The notes beneath the pieces were generated by a model that worked only from the letters and a program-made list of their open reading frames with translations, was not told the origin of the DNA and did not search any database. A stretch of DNA of 64,000 bases from UBA2882 sp045542735 (GTDB taxonomy: Bacteria; Bacillota; Clostridia; Lachnospirales; Lachnospiraceae): positions 31,872 to 95,871 of the forward strand of contig JAZQLQ010000003.1 in assembly GCA_045542735.1 (NCBI GenBank). The letters are read 5' to 3'. Both the position numbers and the translations under genes were made by a program. Shown in pieces: positions 7,977-17,443 of this stretch. Numbering within the stretch: the first letter of the stretch is position 1; every line of letters begins with the position of its first letter.

Positions 7977-9341
7977 CTAATTTTTAAAGCTGTGGATTGG
8001 TGCCGGGATACGTCCGCCTCTATTTACAAAGTTGTCACAAGAGAAAGGATTTACAGGCATAATGGGAGCATAACCAAGCAATCCACCAAATTCAACCGTC
8101 TCACCTACACCTTTGCCGATAACGGGGATAATACGGACAGCTGTGGTCTTTTGATTAATCATACCGATTGCCAACTCATCTGCAATGATACCGGAAATAG
8201 TAGTTGCTTTGGTATCACCGGGGATAGCGATCATATCAAGACCAACGCTACATACACAAGTCATTGCTTCCAATTTTTCTAAGGTCAAAGCACCTGCATT
8301 TACTGCATCAATCATACCCTGATCTTCACTGACAGGAATAAATGCACCACTTAATCCGCCCACATAAGAAGATGCCATGACGCCACCTTTTTTTACCTGG
8401 TCATTTAACAAAGCAAGTGCCGCTGTTGTACCGGGTGCACCGGGATATTCAACACCGATTTCTGTCAAAATATCCGCTACGCTATCGCCGATTGCCGGTG
8501 TGGGTGCCAAGGATAAGTCAATGATACCGAAGGGAATTCCCATCATACGGGATGCTTCTTTGGCCACCAACTGACCTACACGTGTTACCTTAAAGGCAGT
8601 CTTTTTAATGGTCTCACAGAGAACCTCAAAGTTCTCGCCTCTTACCTTTTCAAGAGCAGTCTTTACTACACCGGGACCGGACACACCGACATTGATAATC
8701 TTGTCAGCTTCTGTCACACCGTGGAAAGCACCTGCCATAAAAGGGTTATCATCGGGCGCATTACAAAATACAACCAATTTTGCACAACCCATAGAGTTGT
8801 TGTCTTTGGTGTACTCTGCAGTTTCTTTTACAATTTCACCCATGAGCTTTACTGCATCCATGTTGATACCGGTCTTGGTAGAGCCCAAGTTGATACTACT
8901 ACATACACGCTCGGTATTTGCCATCGCCTGTGGAATGGAACGGATTAAAAGTTCATCTGCTTTGGTCATTCCTTTTGCTACCAATGCAGAATATCCACCA
9001 AGGAAGTTTACACCAACCTCCTTGGCTACCTGATCCAACACTTCTGCAATCTGTGCAAAATCTTCCGGTGTCTTGCAGGCAGAACCACCAACCAATGCAA
9101 TGGGTGTTACAGAGATTCTCTTGTTTACAATTGGAATACCAAATTCCTTTTCAATCTCCTCTCCGGTTTTTACCAAATCCTTAGCTGTTTCTTTTATCTT
9201 ATGATAAATATTCTTTTTTAGTGTCTCCAAGTCAGAGTCGATACAATCCAAAAGGCTGATACCCAGTGTAATGGTACGCACATCCAGATTTTCTTTCTCG
9301 ATCATCTTATTGGTTTCGTTTACTTCATAAAAGTTAATCAT
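7977..9341 (-). CDS. UPF0210/PFL family protein (DUF711)
   Basis: A 454-residue soluble protein of the DUF711 group, named PFL family because its fold is related to pyruvate formate-lyase-type barrels. No reaction is firmly assigned. Visible features include the glycine-rich VGVSGPGVVKTALEK, the conserved EAsrMMGIPFGIIDLSLAPTPAIGDS stretch and a C-terminal MPVNPFSCDNFVNRGGRIPAP tail. GGAGAG precedes ATG 9341. It is encoded 32 bases downstream of an ACT-domain protein, the recurring UPF0237-UPF0210 pair, suggesting the ACT protein regulates it or forms a complex with it. Confidence 0.88.
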   Translation of the reverse strand: MINFYEVNETNKMIEKENLDVRTITLGISLLDCIDSDLETLKKNIYHKIKETAKDLVKTGEEIEKEFGIPIVNKRISVTPIALVGGSACKTPEDFAQIAEVLDQVAKEVGVNFLGGYSALVAKGMTKADELLIRSIPQAMANTERVCSSINLGSTKTGINMDAVKLMGEIVKETAEYTKDNNSMGCAKLVVFCNAPDDNPFMAGAFHGVTEADKIINVGVSGPGVVKTALEKVRGENFEVLCETIKKTAFKVTRVGQLVAKEASRMMGIPFGIIDLSLAPTPAIGDSVADILTEIGVEYPGAPGTTAALALLNDQVKKGGVMASSYVGGLSGAFIPVSEDQGMIDAVNAGALTLEKLEAMTCVCSVGLDMIAIPGDTKATTISGIIADELAIGMINQKTTAVRIIPVIGKGVGETVEFGGLLGYAPIMPVNPFSCDNFVNRGGRIPAPIHSFKN

Positions 9342-9373
9342 GTCTTCTCTCCTGTTAATATGAACTCTGATCT

Positions 9374-9646
9374 TTAGATTCTGTGCATCATGTCAAAAAT
9401 ATCTTCTCTCTGACATTTGATCATAACACCGATGTCTTCACCCAATGCTGCAAGCTCATCAACCACTACATCAAAAGGTGTTGTAGACTGATTCATATCT
9501 ACAATCATCATCATATTAAAATAATCCTGTACAATTGTCTGGGAAATATCAAGAATGTTGACCTGACGGTCTGCAAGGTATGTACACACTCTTGCGATAA
9601 TTCCTACAGTATCCTTACCAAGTACAGTAATAATTGCTCTTTTCAT
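9374..9646 (-). CDS. ACT domain protein, UPF0237 family
   Basis: A 90-residue single ACT domain (MKRAIITVLGKDTVGIIARV), the fold that binds amino acids and other small ligands to regulate partners. The length is exactly that of the stand-alone UPF0237 family. The gene comes first in a two-gene unit with the UPF0210 protein and has its own promoter. The ligand is unknown; the conserved pairing argues for control of the partner. Confidence 0.9.
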   Translation of the reverse strand: MKRAIITVLGKDTVGIIARVCTYLADRQVNILDISQTIVQDYFNMMMIVDMNQSTTPFDVVVDELAALGEDIGVMIKCQREDIFDMMHRI

Positions 9647-9709
9647 AACATTTCTCCTTTTCTATCATCGCATTGCTTCCGCAATGTTTTTGTACATTTT
9701 CCGCCACTA

Positions 9710-9738
9710 AGTATAGCATAATCTATTGTTCATCACAA
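9710..9738 (-). promoter_or_regulatory. Promoter of the UPF0237-UPF0210 unit
   Basis: Minus strand TTGTGA (9738-9733), 17-base spacer, TATACT (9715-9710) with an extended TGC in front of the -10. It starts inside the end of the upstream methyltransferase gene. The leader holds a short hairpin, CATTGC-GGAA-GCAATG, at 9671-9686. Confidence 0.75.
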
Positions 9739-10919
9739 ACCTGAAAAATATAGAATTTCAGATAATAGGACTCATCGGCCGCCCAAAGAATGGGATGATC
9801 CGGTGCCTGTGTACGGTATTCTACCTGACGCAATCTTTTATGTACGTTCTTTGCCGCCTGTCCGATAGTCTGGGTAAACAGCTCGTAACTCATAAAATGA
9901 GAACAGGAACAGGTGCACAGATATCCACCATCTTTTACCAACTTCATACCGCGCAGATTGATTTCACGATATCCCTTGGTAGCATTTTTGATGGAACTGC
10001 GGGATTTGGTAAATGCCGGTGGATCCAAAATCACCACATCGTACTTTTCACCTGCCTCCTCCAGCTTGGGAAGCAATTCAAATACATCCTCACAAATAAA
10101 CTTCACCGTTTTATCTAAACCGTTGAGTTTTGCATTTTCCGTTGCCTGATCTACTGCCAACTGTGATGCATCCACACCTGTCACTTCCTTTGCTCCTGCA
10201 ATGCCTGCATTCAGTGCAAAGGACCCTGTATGGGTAAAACAATCAAGGACTCTGGCATCTTTACAAAGACGCTGAATTGCCAAACGGTTATATTTCTGAT
10301 CAAGGAAAAATCCCGTCTTTTGCCCGTCCTTTACATCAACTATGTATTTGACACCGTTTTCTACAATCTCTACTTTGATATCAAAAGGTTCCCCGATGAA
10401 GCCCTTGTATTGCTCCATTCCCTCTTGATTTCGTACCTTGGCATCACTTCTTTCATAAATACCACGGATTGCAATTCCATCTTCTGCCAAAACCTTTTTT
10501 AGTTGTTCTAATATTACCGGCTTTAACAAATCAATACCCAGTGCCAGAGATTGTACCACCAGTACATCTTCAAATTTGTCTACCACCAGTCCCGGCAAGA
10601 AATCTGCCTCACCGAAAATCACACGGCAACTACTGGTATCTACCGTTTTCTTGCGGTATTCCCACGCTTCCTTTACACGTCTGTACAAAAATGCTTCGTC
10701 AATATCCACATCCTTTTTTCTGGTCATCATACGAATGCGGATTTTGGAGTTTGTATTGATAAAACCTTTTCCCATAGGAAAACCGTCAAAGTCATGGACT
10801 ATGACGATTTCTCCATTTGTAAAGGAACCCATTACCGAAGCAATCTCATTATCATAGATCCAGCTTCCGCCCGCTTTTAAGGCTCTGCCTTCTCCTTTTT
10901 TTAATGTCACAATTGCCAT
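9723..10919 (-). CDS. Class I SAM-dependent rRNA methyltransferase, RlmI/YccW-like
   Basis: Probably methylates a 23S rRNA cytosine (m5C), as E. coli RlmI does at C1962. The 398 residues hold an N-terminal PUA domain (MAIVTLKKGEGRALKAGG), a middle RlmI-type insertion, then the Rossmann methyltransferase core with the SAM motif LDCFTHTGSFALNAGIAGA and the motif IV sequence VILDPPAFTKS, followed by CSCSHFM where a catalytic cysteine is expected. AGAGG precedes the ATG. The family is certain; the exact target base is inferred. The gene follows the aminopeptidase gene by 12 bases. Confidence 0.88.
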   Translation of the reverse strand: MAIVTLKKGEGRALKAGGSWIYDNEIASVMGSFTNGEIVIVHDFDGFPMGKGFINTNSKIRIRMMTRKKDVDIDEAFLYRRVKEAWEYRKKTVDTSSCRVIFGEADFLPGLVVDKFEDVLVVQSLALGIDLLKPVILEQLKKVLAEDGIAIRGIYERSDAKVRNQEGMEQYKGFIGEPFDIKVEIVENGVKYIVDVKDGQKTGFFLDQKYNRLAIQRLCKDARVLDCFTHTGSFALNAGIAGAKEVTGVDASQLAVDQATENAKLNGLDKTVKFICEDVFELLPKLEEAGEKYDVVILDPPAFTKSRSSIKNATKGYREINLRGMKLVKDGGYLCTCSCSHFMSYELFTQTIGQAAKNVHKRLRQVEYRTQAPDHPILWAADESYYLKFYIFQVCDEQ

Positions 10920-10931
10920 CTTTATATTCCT

Positions 10932-12311
10932 CTATTCTGCTTTTAAAAATGCGGTATATCCGCGTTTCGCTTCATATAAATCCGCTTTGGATGTTGCTTC
11001 AAAAGGCGCATGCATGTTGAGCACTGCCACACCACAATCAATGACATTCATACCATACAAGGAGAGAATGTACGCGATGGTTCCGCCACCGCCCAAATCC
11101 ACCTTACCAAGCTCTGCGGTCTGGAAGGAAACTTCCGCCTCATCCATAATCTTACGGATAAATGCAAGGTATTCTGCATTAGCATCATTGGAACCGGATT
11201 TCCCTCTGGAACCGGTAAACTTATTGAATACCATACCATGTCCCAAATATGCTACATTCTTCTTGTCAAAGCTGGATGCATAAGTCGGATCAAAGGCACT
11301 ACTTACATCCGATGACAACATTCTGGAGTTTGCCAATGCTCTGCGCAAGGTCAACTCGCTAAATTTATCCATACAATTTAACACTTCTGCAAAACTGTTT
11401 TCAAAAAACTTGGATTGCATACCGGTGGCACCCACGCTACCGATTTCTTCCTTGTCTACAAGTAAACAACAGGAAGTTCTCACAGGATTTTTTACTGCAA
11501 GCATAGCTTCTAAAGAACTAAAGGAGCACACTCTGTCATCCTGACCATATGCCAATACCATACTCCTATCAAAACCGGCTTCTCTTGCTTTACCTGCCGG
11601 TACAATCTCAAGCTCTGCAGAAATGAAATCTTTCTCTTCCACATCATATTGTTCTTTTAAAATCTTTAATACGCCGGCTGTAATCTTATCCTTTTCTTCA
11701 CCCTTTAAAGGCTTGTTGCCGACAATAATATCCAAAGCCTCACCTTCGATGACTTTGTTTGCTTTCTTTTCCATCTGCTCCTGTGCAAGATGAATCAACA
11801 GGTCAGAAACAAAGAATACCGGATCATCTTCATCCTCGCCAATATTGACTATCACTGTTGTGCCATCCTTTTTGATAATCACACCATGTAACGCCAAAGG
11901 AATTGCTACCCACTGGTACTTTTTGATACCACCATAATAATGAGTATCCAGATATGCAAAATCACCATCTTCGTATAAAGGATTCTGCTTTACATCCAAT
12001 CTGGGAGAATCAATATGGGCACCGAGAATATTCATACCTTCTTCAATGGGTGATTTACCGATTTGGAACATTACAACGGATTTTTCCATGTTAACGGCAT
12101 AAACTTTGTCACCGGGTTTTAATTTTCTGCCGGCTTTGATCACTTTTGCAAGCTCCACATAGCCTTCCTCTTCCACGCGGTTTACAATCTCACTGACACA
12201 TTCTCTTTCGGTCTTTCCCAAATCAAGGAATTTACGATAAGAAGTACTCAGTTTATCTACTTCTTTTAACTGCTTATCCGTATACTTTTCCCAGACGCTC
12301 TCTGTCTTCAT
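10932..12311 (-). CDS. M18 family aminopeptidase
   Basis: Zinc aminopeptidase that releases N-terminal residues, preferring acidic or neutral ones in characterised relatives. The 459-residue product has the family metal and catalytic motifs: ILGAHIDSPRLDVKQNPLY (first His/Asp), CLLVDKEEIGSVGATGMQS (Glu base and metal ligand), and a C-terminal DCGVAVLNMHAPFE that supplies the last His. Length fits the bacterial ApeA/DNPEP group. It is upstream of the methyltransferase and downstream of rnfB with a hairpin in between, so it likely has its own transcript. Confidence 0.92.
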   Translation of the reverse strand: MKTESVWEKYTDKQLKEVDKLSTSYRKFLDLGKTERECVSEIVNRVEEEGYVELAKVIKAGRKLKPGDKVYAVNMEKSVVMFQIGKSPIEEGMNILGAHIDSPRLDVKQNPLYEDGDFAYLDTHYYGGIKKYQWVAIPLALHGVIIKKDGTTVIVNIGEDEDDPVFFVSDLLIHLAQEQMEKKANKVIEGEALDIIVGNKPLKGEEKDKITAGVLKILKEQYDVEEKDFISAELEIVPAGKAREAGFDRSMVLAYGQDDRVCSFSSLEAMLAVKNPVRTSCCLLVDKEEIGSVGATGMQSKFFENSFAEVLNCMDKFSELTLRRALANSRMLSSDVSSAFDPTYASSFDKKNVAYLGHGMVFNKFTGSRGKSGSNDANAEYLAFIRKIMDEAEVSFQTAELGKVDLGGGGTIAYILSLYGMNVIDCGVAVLNMHAPFEATSKADLYEAKRGYTAFLKAE

Positions 12312-12344
12312 GTTTACTACCTGCTTTCTACAATCTTTTTGCCG

Positions 12345-12377
12345 GTCTGCGGACTATTCTATATTTTATCCGCAGAC
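12345..12377 (-). terminator. Hairpin after rnfB
   Basis: GTCTGCGGA (12345-12353) and TCCGCAGAC (12369-12377) form a 9-bp stem after the rnf operon. The T tract comes only after a short GC stretch, so this is a stable 3' end structure and a probable rather than certain terminator. Confidence 0.55.
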
Positions 12378-12393
12378 AGGCAAGCTTATACTT

Positions 12394-13191
12394 TTATAAT
12401 TCCACAATGGCCTTTTTAGGGCATTTTGCTGCACATGCACCACAACCGATACATTTATCCTGATCAATATGGGCATTAAAGCTTTCAATAGTCACTGCGT
12501 CAGCCGGACAATTTTTTGCACACAGTGTACAACCGATACAAGCCACATCACATTCCTTCATGGCAACCGGACCTTTTTCTGTATTGCTACATGCCACTGC
12601 ATATTTAGCATCATAAGGAATCATCTCAATCAACTGCTTGGGACATGCAGTTATACATTTACCACAAGCTTTACAAGCCTCTTTATCAACAACAGCCACA
12701 CCGTTTACCACATGAATGGCATCAAAAGGACAAGCCTTTACACAACTTCCAAAACCAAGACAGCCCTGGTTACATGACTTAGGACCACCATTCGGTACGA
12801 AACTAAGCATTGCACAGTCTTCTACACCACTGTAATCATAATCATTTTTTGCCTTGTCACAGTCACCCTGACATTTCACAAATGCCACCATATGTACACT
12901 GTCACCGGCCTCAACACCCATGATTTCTGCGATTTTTTTCGCCACAGGCTCGCCACCTACCGGACATGCCCCAACTTCAGCTTCACCTTTTGCGATAGCT
13001 GCTGCTAATCCGGAACATCCGGCAAATCCGCATCCACCACAATTGTTACCGGGAAGTGCTGCCAAAACCGCTTCTTCTTTTTCATCTACTTCCACATAAA
13101 ACTTAATACCGGCAATACCCAAGAACAAACCGATAAAAAGTCCGACTCCGCCGACCAGTGCGGCAGCGATTAAAATTCCTGTAATATTCAT
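12394..13191 (-). CDS. rnfB: Rnf complex subunit RnfB
   Basis: Electron-entry subunit that takes electrons from reduced ferredoxin. 265 residues: one N-terminal membrane helix, then the 4Fe-4S module GNNCGGCGFAGCSG, then four ferredoxin-type cysteine sets (CNQGCLGFGSCVKACP, CKACGKCITACP, CIGCTLCAKNCP, CIGCGACAAKCP). This cluster-rich C-terminus is typical of clostridial RnfB. It is the last gene of rnfCDGEAB, ending 35-40 bases before a hairpin. All visible cysteine motifs are intact. Confidence 0.95.
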   Translation of the reverse strand: MNITGILIAAALVGGVGLFIGLFLGIAGIKFYVEVDEKEEAVLAALPGNNCGGCGFAGCSGLAAAIAKGEAEVGACPVGGEPVAKKIAEIMGVEAGDSVHMVAFVKCQGDCDKAKNDYDYSGVEDCAMLSFVPNGGPKSCNQGCLGFGSCVKACPFDAIHVVNGVAVVDKEACKACGKCITACPKQLIEMIPYDAKYAVACSNTEKGPVAMKECDVACIGCTLCAKNCPADAVTIESFNAHIDQDKCIGCGACAAKCPKKAIVEL

Positions 13192-13203
13192 CTGTCACAC
13201 CTC

Positions 13204-13779
13204 CTATAACAGACCGGAGAAACCGCAAAATGCGATTGCCATCAGTCCTGCTGTTACAAGTACAATCGGCATTCCTTTAAAAGGAGCAGGGATGTCATTA
13301 TACTCAATTTTCTCACGGATACCCGCTAAAATCACGATTGCAATGGTAAAACCAACAGCTGTTGCAAAACCGTTTACCACGCTCTCTAAAATGTTATATC
13401 CATCCTGTACGTTGTTTAATGCTACGCCGAGCACTGCACAGTTGGTTGTAATCAAAGGCAGATATACACCAAGTGCCTCATAAAGAGACGGCATAAATTT
13501 CTTTAAAAACATTTCTACGAACTGTACCAATGCCGCAATAACCAAAATAAACACAATGGTCTTTAAATAATCCAGTCCCAAAGGATCTAATACAAATTTG
13601 TAAATGACTGCAGCTACCAAAGAAGCCAGGGTAATAACGAAAATAACCGCTGCGCCCATGCCTGCCGCTGTATTGGTTTTCTTGGATACACCAAGGAAGG
13701 GACATAAGCCTAAGAACTGACTTAATACAACATTACTTACTAAGGCAGAGCCTATTGCAATTATAATTAAATTACTCAT
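13204..13779 (-). CDS. rnfA: Rnf complex subunit RnfA
   Basis: Polytopic membrane subunit, paralogous to RnfE and NqrE, that helps carry electrons across the membrane through a shared Fe-S site. 191 residues, six hydrophobic segments, with the family motifs NVVLSQFLGLCPFLGVSKK and TTNCAVLGVALNN that carry the conserved cysteines. The start ATG 13779 is preferred because AGGAGG stands 9 bases upstream; an in-frame GTG lies two codons earlier. It overlaps the end of rnfE by 8 bases, implying translational coupling. Confidence 0.94.
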   Translation of the reverse strand: MSNLIIIAIGSALVSNVVLSQFLGLCPFLGVSKKTNTAAGMGAAVIFVITLASLVAAVIYKFVLDPLGLDYLKTIVFILVIAALVQFVEMFLKKFMPSLYEALGVYLPLITTNCAVLGVALNNVQDGYNILESVVNGFATAVGFTIAIVILAGIREKIEYNDIPAPFKGMPIVLVTAGLMAIAFCGFSGLL

Positions 13780-14530
13780 TTGCACTTACCTCCTCAGTTT
13801 TTTCTTCTGTTGTCTCTTCTACTTTCTCATCTGCAGAAGCATCATAGAATTTTCTTGCAGAGCATCCGCTCTCACCGCAATTCATACAATCTTCACTGCA
13901 ACCGGAACCGATTTTGCTCATATCTTTGCCCTTCTTTTCGCCTTCCATTTTCACTTTATTTTGGATGGCTACTACTACAGCCAGTACAAAGAAAGCACCG
14001 GGTGCCATAACAAAGATACTTGCAGGCACATAAGAAGCCGGCATGATGTGGAAGCCAAAGGCTTCACCTGCACCGATAACCTCACGTACCAGACCAATAA
14101 TGGTCAAGGCACCGGTAAATCCAAGTCCCATACCCAAACCATCAAATAAAGAAGGAAGTACAGGATTGCTATAAGCATAACTCTCTGCACGGCCCAAAAT
14201 AATACAGTTAACAACAATTAACGGAATGTAAAGGCCTAATGCACTATACAAAGAGGGAATAAAACCTTCCAGTAAAAGTTCAACCATGGTAACGAAGGAT
14301 GCAATAACTACGATAAACGCAGGAATACGCACACTGTTGGGAATCACCTTCCGCAGTAACGAAATAATCATGTTGGATAATGCCAATACCACTGTAGTGG
14401 TAAGTCCCATACCAAGACCATTGATAGCCGAAGTGGTAACCGCCAATGTAGGACACATACCAAGCATCAATACCAGCGTAGGATTTTCTTTGATAATACC
14501 GTTAAATAAACGTTCGCCCGCTTTATTCAT
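13772..14530 (-). CDS. rnfE: Rnf complex subunit RnfE with Cys-rich tail
   Basis: Membrane partner of RnfA in the ion-pumping core. Residues 1-200 show six hydrophobic segments with the mirror motifs LMLGMCPTLAVTTSA and VVNCIILGRAES, each holding a conserved cysteine. The 252-residue chain is longer than a bare RnfE (about 200). After the last helix comes a cytosolic tail with GCSEDCMNCGESGCS and then an acidic Glu/Thr-rich end. The four closely spaced cysteines could bind metal or a cluster, which is inference. It overlaps rnfG by 8 bases upstream and rnfA downstream. Confidence 0.94.
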   Translation of the reverse strand: MNKAGERLFNGIIKENPTLVLMLGMCPTLAVTTSAINGLGMGLTTTVVLALSNMIISLLRKVIPNSVRIPAFIVVIASFVTMVELLLEGFIPSLYSALGLYIPLIVVNCIILGRAESYAYSNPVLPSLFDGLGMGLGFTGALTIIGLVREVIGAGEAFGFHIMPASYVPASIFVMAPGAFFVLAVVVAIQNKVKMEGEKKGKDMSKIGSGCSEDCMNCGESGCSARKFYDASADEKVEETTEEKTEEVSANE

Positions 14531-15179
14531 TGCCGTTACCTCCTTCCTCCGGATTTTCAGGTAAGATCACTGCAATGGTAGGATCTGCCTGAATCGCCTG
14601 AAAATGATTTAATGCCGCATTTGCGCCTCTTACAAATGCATCACTTGTAATGGTAGCTCCGGAGATTGCATCAATCTGGTCATCACTTGTTGCACCTGTT
14701 TTGGTTGTTACAAACTGTGCTACATTTTTATTTGTAAACTGATCCTTTAATACCGGATCTGCTTTCATACCAAGACCTGCTGTCTCAGCAATATCCAAAA
14801 TGGAAATACCGTTTACGGTTCCGTCATTGCGGATACCAACTGAGAACTGGATATCTCCGCCGTAACCTTCATGGTTGGTTACTGTGATAACATAACCAAG
14901 TACATTACCACTTGCATCCTGTGCTGCCATCACTTTATCAATGGTTGTGCCATAATCACTTTCAGCAGCTGTGATAGATGCCGGAACAGTACCTGTCGTC
15001 CAGACCACCTCTGCAAAGGATGCGGCATCTGCAAATACTTCCTGACATGCCTCCTGCTCAGCTTTTGCCTTTGCTTCTGCAATAGGCTCTTTGGTCACAT
15101 CATATACCAAACCCAACAGGCAACCGGAAATCAGGGTAATACAAAATAAAATCGCTGCTTCTTTCAACATCTTTTTCAT
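14523..15179 (-). CDS. rnfG: Rnf complex subunit RnfG
   Basis: Membrane-anchored flavoprotein facing outside, with covalently bound FMN. One N-terminal helix (residues about 7-25), then an FMN-binding domain. The flavinylation motif is DAISGATITSDAF, where the threonine of S-G-A-T receives FMN through a phosphoester bond in characterised homologues. 218 residues, typical length. Its neighbours rnfD and rnfE are separated by 2 bases and overlap by 8 bases respectively, as expected for a stoichiometric complex. Confidence 0.94.
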   Translation of the reverse strand: MKKMLKEAAILFCITLISGCLLGLVYDVTKEPIAEAKAKAEQEACQEVFADAASFAEVVWTTGTVPASITAAESDYGTTIDKVMAAQDASGNVLGYVITVTNHEGYGGDIQFSVGIRNDGTVNGISILDIAETAGLGMKADPVLKDQFTNKNVAQFVTTKTGATSDDQIDAISGATITSDAFVRGANAALNHFQAIQADPTIAVILPENPEEGGNGNE

Positions 15180-15181
15180 AT

Positions 15182-16108
15182 TTATTCCCCTCCTCTTCCA
15201 AAGCCTTTGGGAAGTGTAATCTTCTCAATCAGAGGCACTAAAATATTACCGATAATAATGGCATAGGATACGCCTTCAGCACTTGCTCCGTAGATACGGA
15301 AAATACCGGTCAGGATACCCAATAAAATACCATATACATATTGACCCTTTGTGGTAATAGGTCTTGTAACATAATCGGTTGCCATAAAGAATGCACCAAG
15401 CATCAGACCGCCACCTGCAAGCTGTGCAGAAATGTAGCCAAAGTCCACACCATGTCCGCCAAAGATGCAGATAAAGATTACAAAGCTGACAATATAGCTT
15501 CCGGGGATGCGCAAATCAATGACACCAACTAAAATCAGGAAACATGCACCAAGTACAATGGCAATCATGGATGTCTCGCCAATGGTACCTGCGGTACGGC
15601 CAATGACCATATCCAGAATATTGACGCTCTCCCCTGCTTTTAAAGCCGCAAGAGGTGTTGCTCCTGTATATGCGTCACAATCAAAGTTTGTCATAATGGA
15701 GGTAAAGGAAATTAAGAGGAAACATCTTGCACCAAGTGCCGGGTTCATAAAGTTCTGTCCCAAACCACCAAATAACATCTTCACTACTACAATGGCAAAT
15801 ACACCACCGATTACACCAATCCACCAAGGTGCCTTGGGCGGTAAGTTTAATGCCAAAAGCAAACCGGTCACTACTGCGGAAAAATCTCCGATAGTACTGT
15901 CCTTTTTGCATACCATATCAAATAAAAACTCACTGAGAACACAGGTCACAACCGTAACCAATACCAGTAATAAAGCATTTAAGCCAAAATTGTAGACGCC
16001 AAAAGCCGTAGTCGGTAACAAAGCAAGAACAACACAAAGCATAATCTTATCTGTGCTTGCTTTTGCACGAATATGGGGATTTGACGAAACTTTCATTAAA
16101 TCACTCAC
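15182..16108 (-). CDS. rnfD: Rnf complex subunit RnfD
   Basis: Polytopic membrane flavoprotein, homologous to NqrB, in the ion translocation path. 308 residues with about nine to ten hydrophobic segments. The FMN-attachment site is DAYTGATPLAALK (T-G-A-T). The start is a GTG at 16108 with AGGAGG 8 bases upstream; an ATG four codons later is possible. It ends with the charged GFGRGGE tail and is followed after 2 bases by rnfG. Confidence 0.94.
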   Translation of the reverse strand: MSDLMKVSSNPHIRAKASTDKIMLCVVLALLPTTAFGVYNFGLNALLLVLVTVVTCVLSEFLFDMVCKKDSTIGDFSAVVTGLLLALNLPPKAPWWIGVIGGVFAIVVVKMLFGGLGQNFMNPALGARCFLLISFTSIMTNFDCDAYTGATPLAALKAGESVNILDMVIGRTAGTIGETSMIAIVLGACFLILVGVIDLRIPGSYIVSFVIFICIFGGHGVDFGYISAQLAGGGLMLGAFFMATDYVTRPITTKGQYVYGILLGILTGIFRIYGASAEGVSYAIIIGNILVPLIEKITLPKGFGRGGE

Positions 16109-16120
16109 GTTCTTAACCTC

Positions 16121-17443
16121 CTACTTTTTTCTACGGTCTGCAAGGACCATCTTTCTCATAGATTTAATCTGCTGTGTCAGCTGTCTCTTTGCCGGACAGA
16201 TAAAACTACAACAACCACATTCACAACATTCCATACCATTCCATTTCTGGAAGGACTCTTTGTCGCCTCTTGCCGCAAAATCAGCCAAGCGGCTGGGAAC
16301 CACACGTCCGGGACATACATCTACACAACGTCCGCAATTGATACAAGGACTTTCCGGTTTTTCGGAAACCTCATCATGGGTCATGCAAAGCAAAGCGGAT
16401 GCTGTCTTTGTAGTCGGTACATCCAAATCGAAAATAGCAAATCCCATCATAGGACCACCATTGACAATCTTTTCAGGCTCTGTCTTAAATCCACCTGCTT
16501 CTTCTACCAACTCATGATAATTGGTACCAATACGTACACGGAAGTTGCGGGGATCTGCAATGGCATCACCGGTAACTGTAACAATACGGTACATCAAAGG
16601 TCTGTTTTCTCTTACTGCACCATTGATGGCTACCAAAGTATCCACGTTATTTACGATACAGCCTGCATCAGCCGGAAGCATATCAGAGTTGATAGCCCTG
16701 CCTGTTGTCGCATAAATCAACTGACGCTCTGCACCCTGAGGATATTTTGTTTTTAATGCTTTTACCGTGATTCTTTCTTCATCCTTGGTCAAATCCTTCA
16801 GGATTTTAATACAATCCGGTTTATTATCCTCGACTGCCAAAATACCTTTTGCATTATCAAACAAGGCCAGTACACATTTTAAACCATCGATGACCTTCTG
16901 AGGCTCTTCAAGCATACGACGATAGTCGGAAGTCAGATAAGGCTCACACTCCGCACAGTTTGCAATAACATACTCAATCTTGTCAGGCTCCTTGGGAGAA
17001 AGCTTCACATGTGTAGGGAAACCTGCACCACCCATGCCGACAATACCGGCCTCTTGTACTTTCTTGATAATCTCTTCTTTGGTAAGCTGCTCTAATGGCT
17101 TGCACTCACCATAATCTACTTCATCATATTTTCCGTCATTTTCAATGACAATTGCCTGTACGTTGTCACCCACTGTGACACGTCTGGGCTCAACTGCCTT
17201 AACTGTACCGGAAACCGTTGCATAAATCGGTGCAGATACAAAACCTGCGGCCTCTGCAATTTTTTGTCCGGTCAGAACATAATCACCCTTTTTCACAATC
17301 GGAACAGCCGGTGCACCGATATGCTGTGATAACGGATATACCAGATCGCCCTTTGGCAGTACATCTTTGATAGGCTTATCTTTGCTTAAGTCTTTACCAT
17401 CATAGGGATGGATACCGCCACTGAAAGTTCCTCTAGCTCCCAT
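16121..17443 (-). CDS. rnfC: Rnf complex subunit RnfC
   Basis: Peripheral NADH-side subunit, which binds NAD, FMN and two 4Fe-4S clusters and reduces NAD+. The start MGARGTFSGGIHPYDGK at 17443 is chosen because GAGAGG is close upstream; an ATG 13 codons earlier has no ribosome site. The order is a biotinyl/lipoyl-like domain, the glycine-rich VGMGGAGFPTHVKLS nucleotide site, then two cluster motifs CINCGRCVDVCP and CCECGCCSFICP. 440 residues, normal length. First gene of the operon. Confidence 0.94.
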   Translation of the reverse strand: MGARGTFSGGIHPYDGKDLSKDKPIKDVLPKGDLVYPLSQHIGAPAVPIVKKGDYVLTGQKIAEAAGFVSAPIYATVSGTVKAVEPRRVTVGDNVQAIVIENDGKYDEVDYGECKPLEQLTKEEIIKKVQEAGIVGMGGAGFPTHVKLSPKEPDKIEYVIANCAECEPYLTSDYRRMLEEPQKVIDGLKCVLALFDNAKGILAVEDNKPDCIKILKDLTKDEERITVKALKTKYPQGAERQLIYATTGRAINSDMLPADAGCIVNNVDTLVAINGAVRENRPLMYRIVTVTGDAIADPRNFRVRIGTNYHELVEEAGGFKTEPEKIVNGGPMMGFAIFDLDVPTTKTASALLCMTHDEVSEKPESPCINCGRCVDVCPGRVVPSRLADFAARGDKESFQKWNGMECCECGCCSFICPAKRQLTQQIKSMRKMVLADRRKK

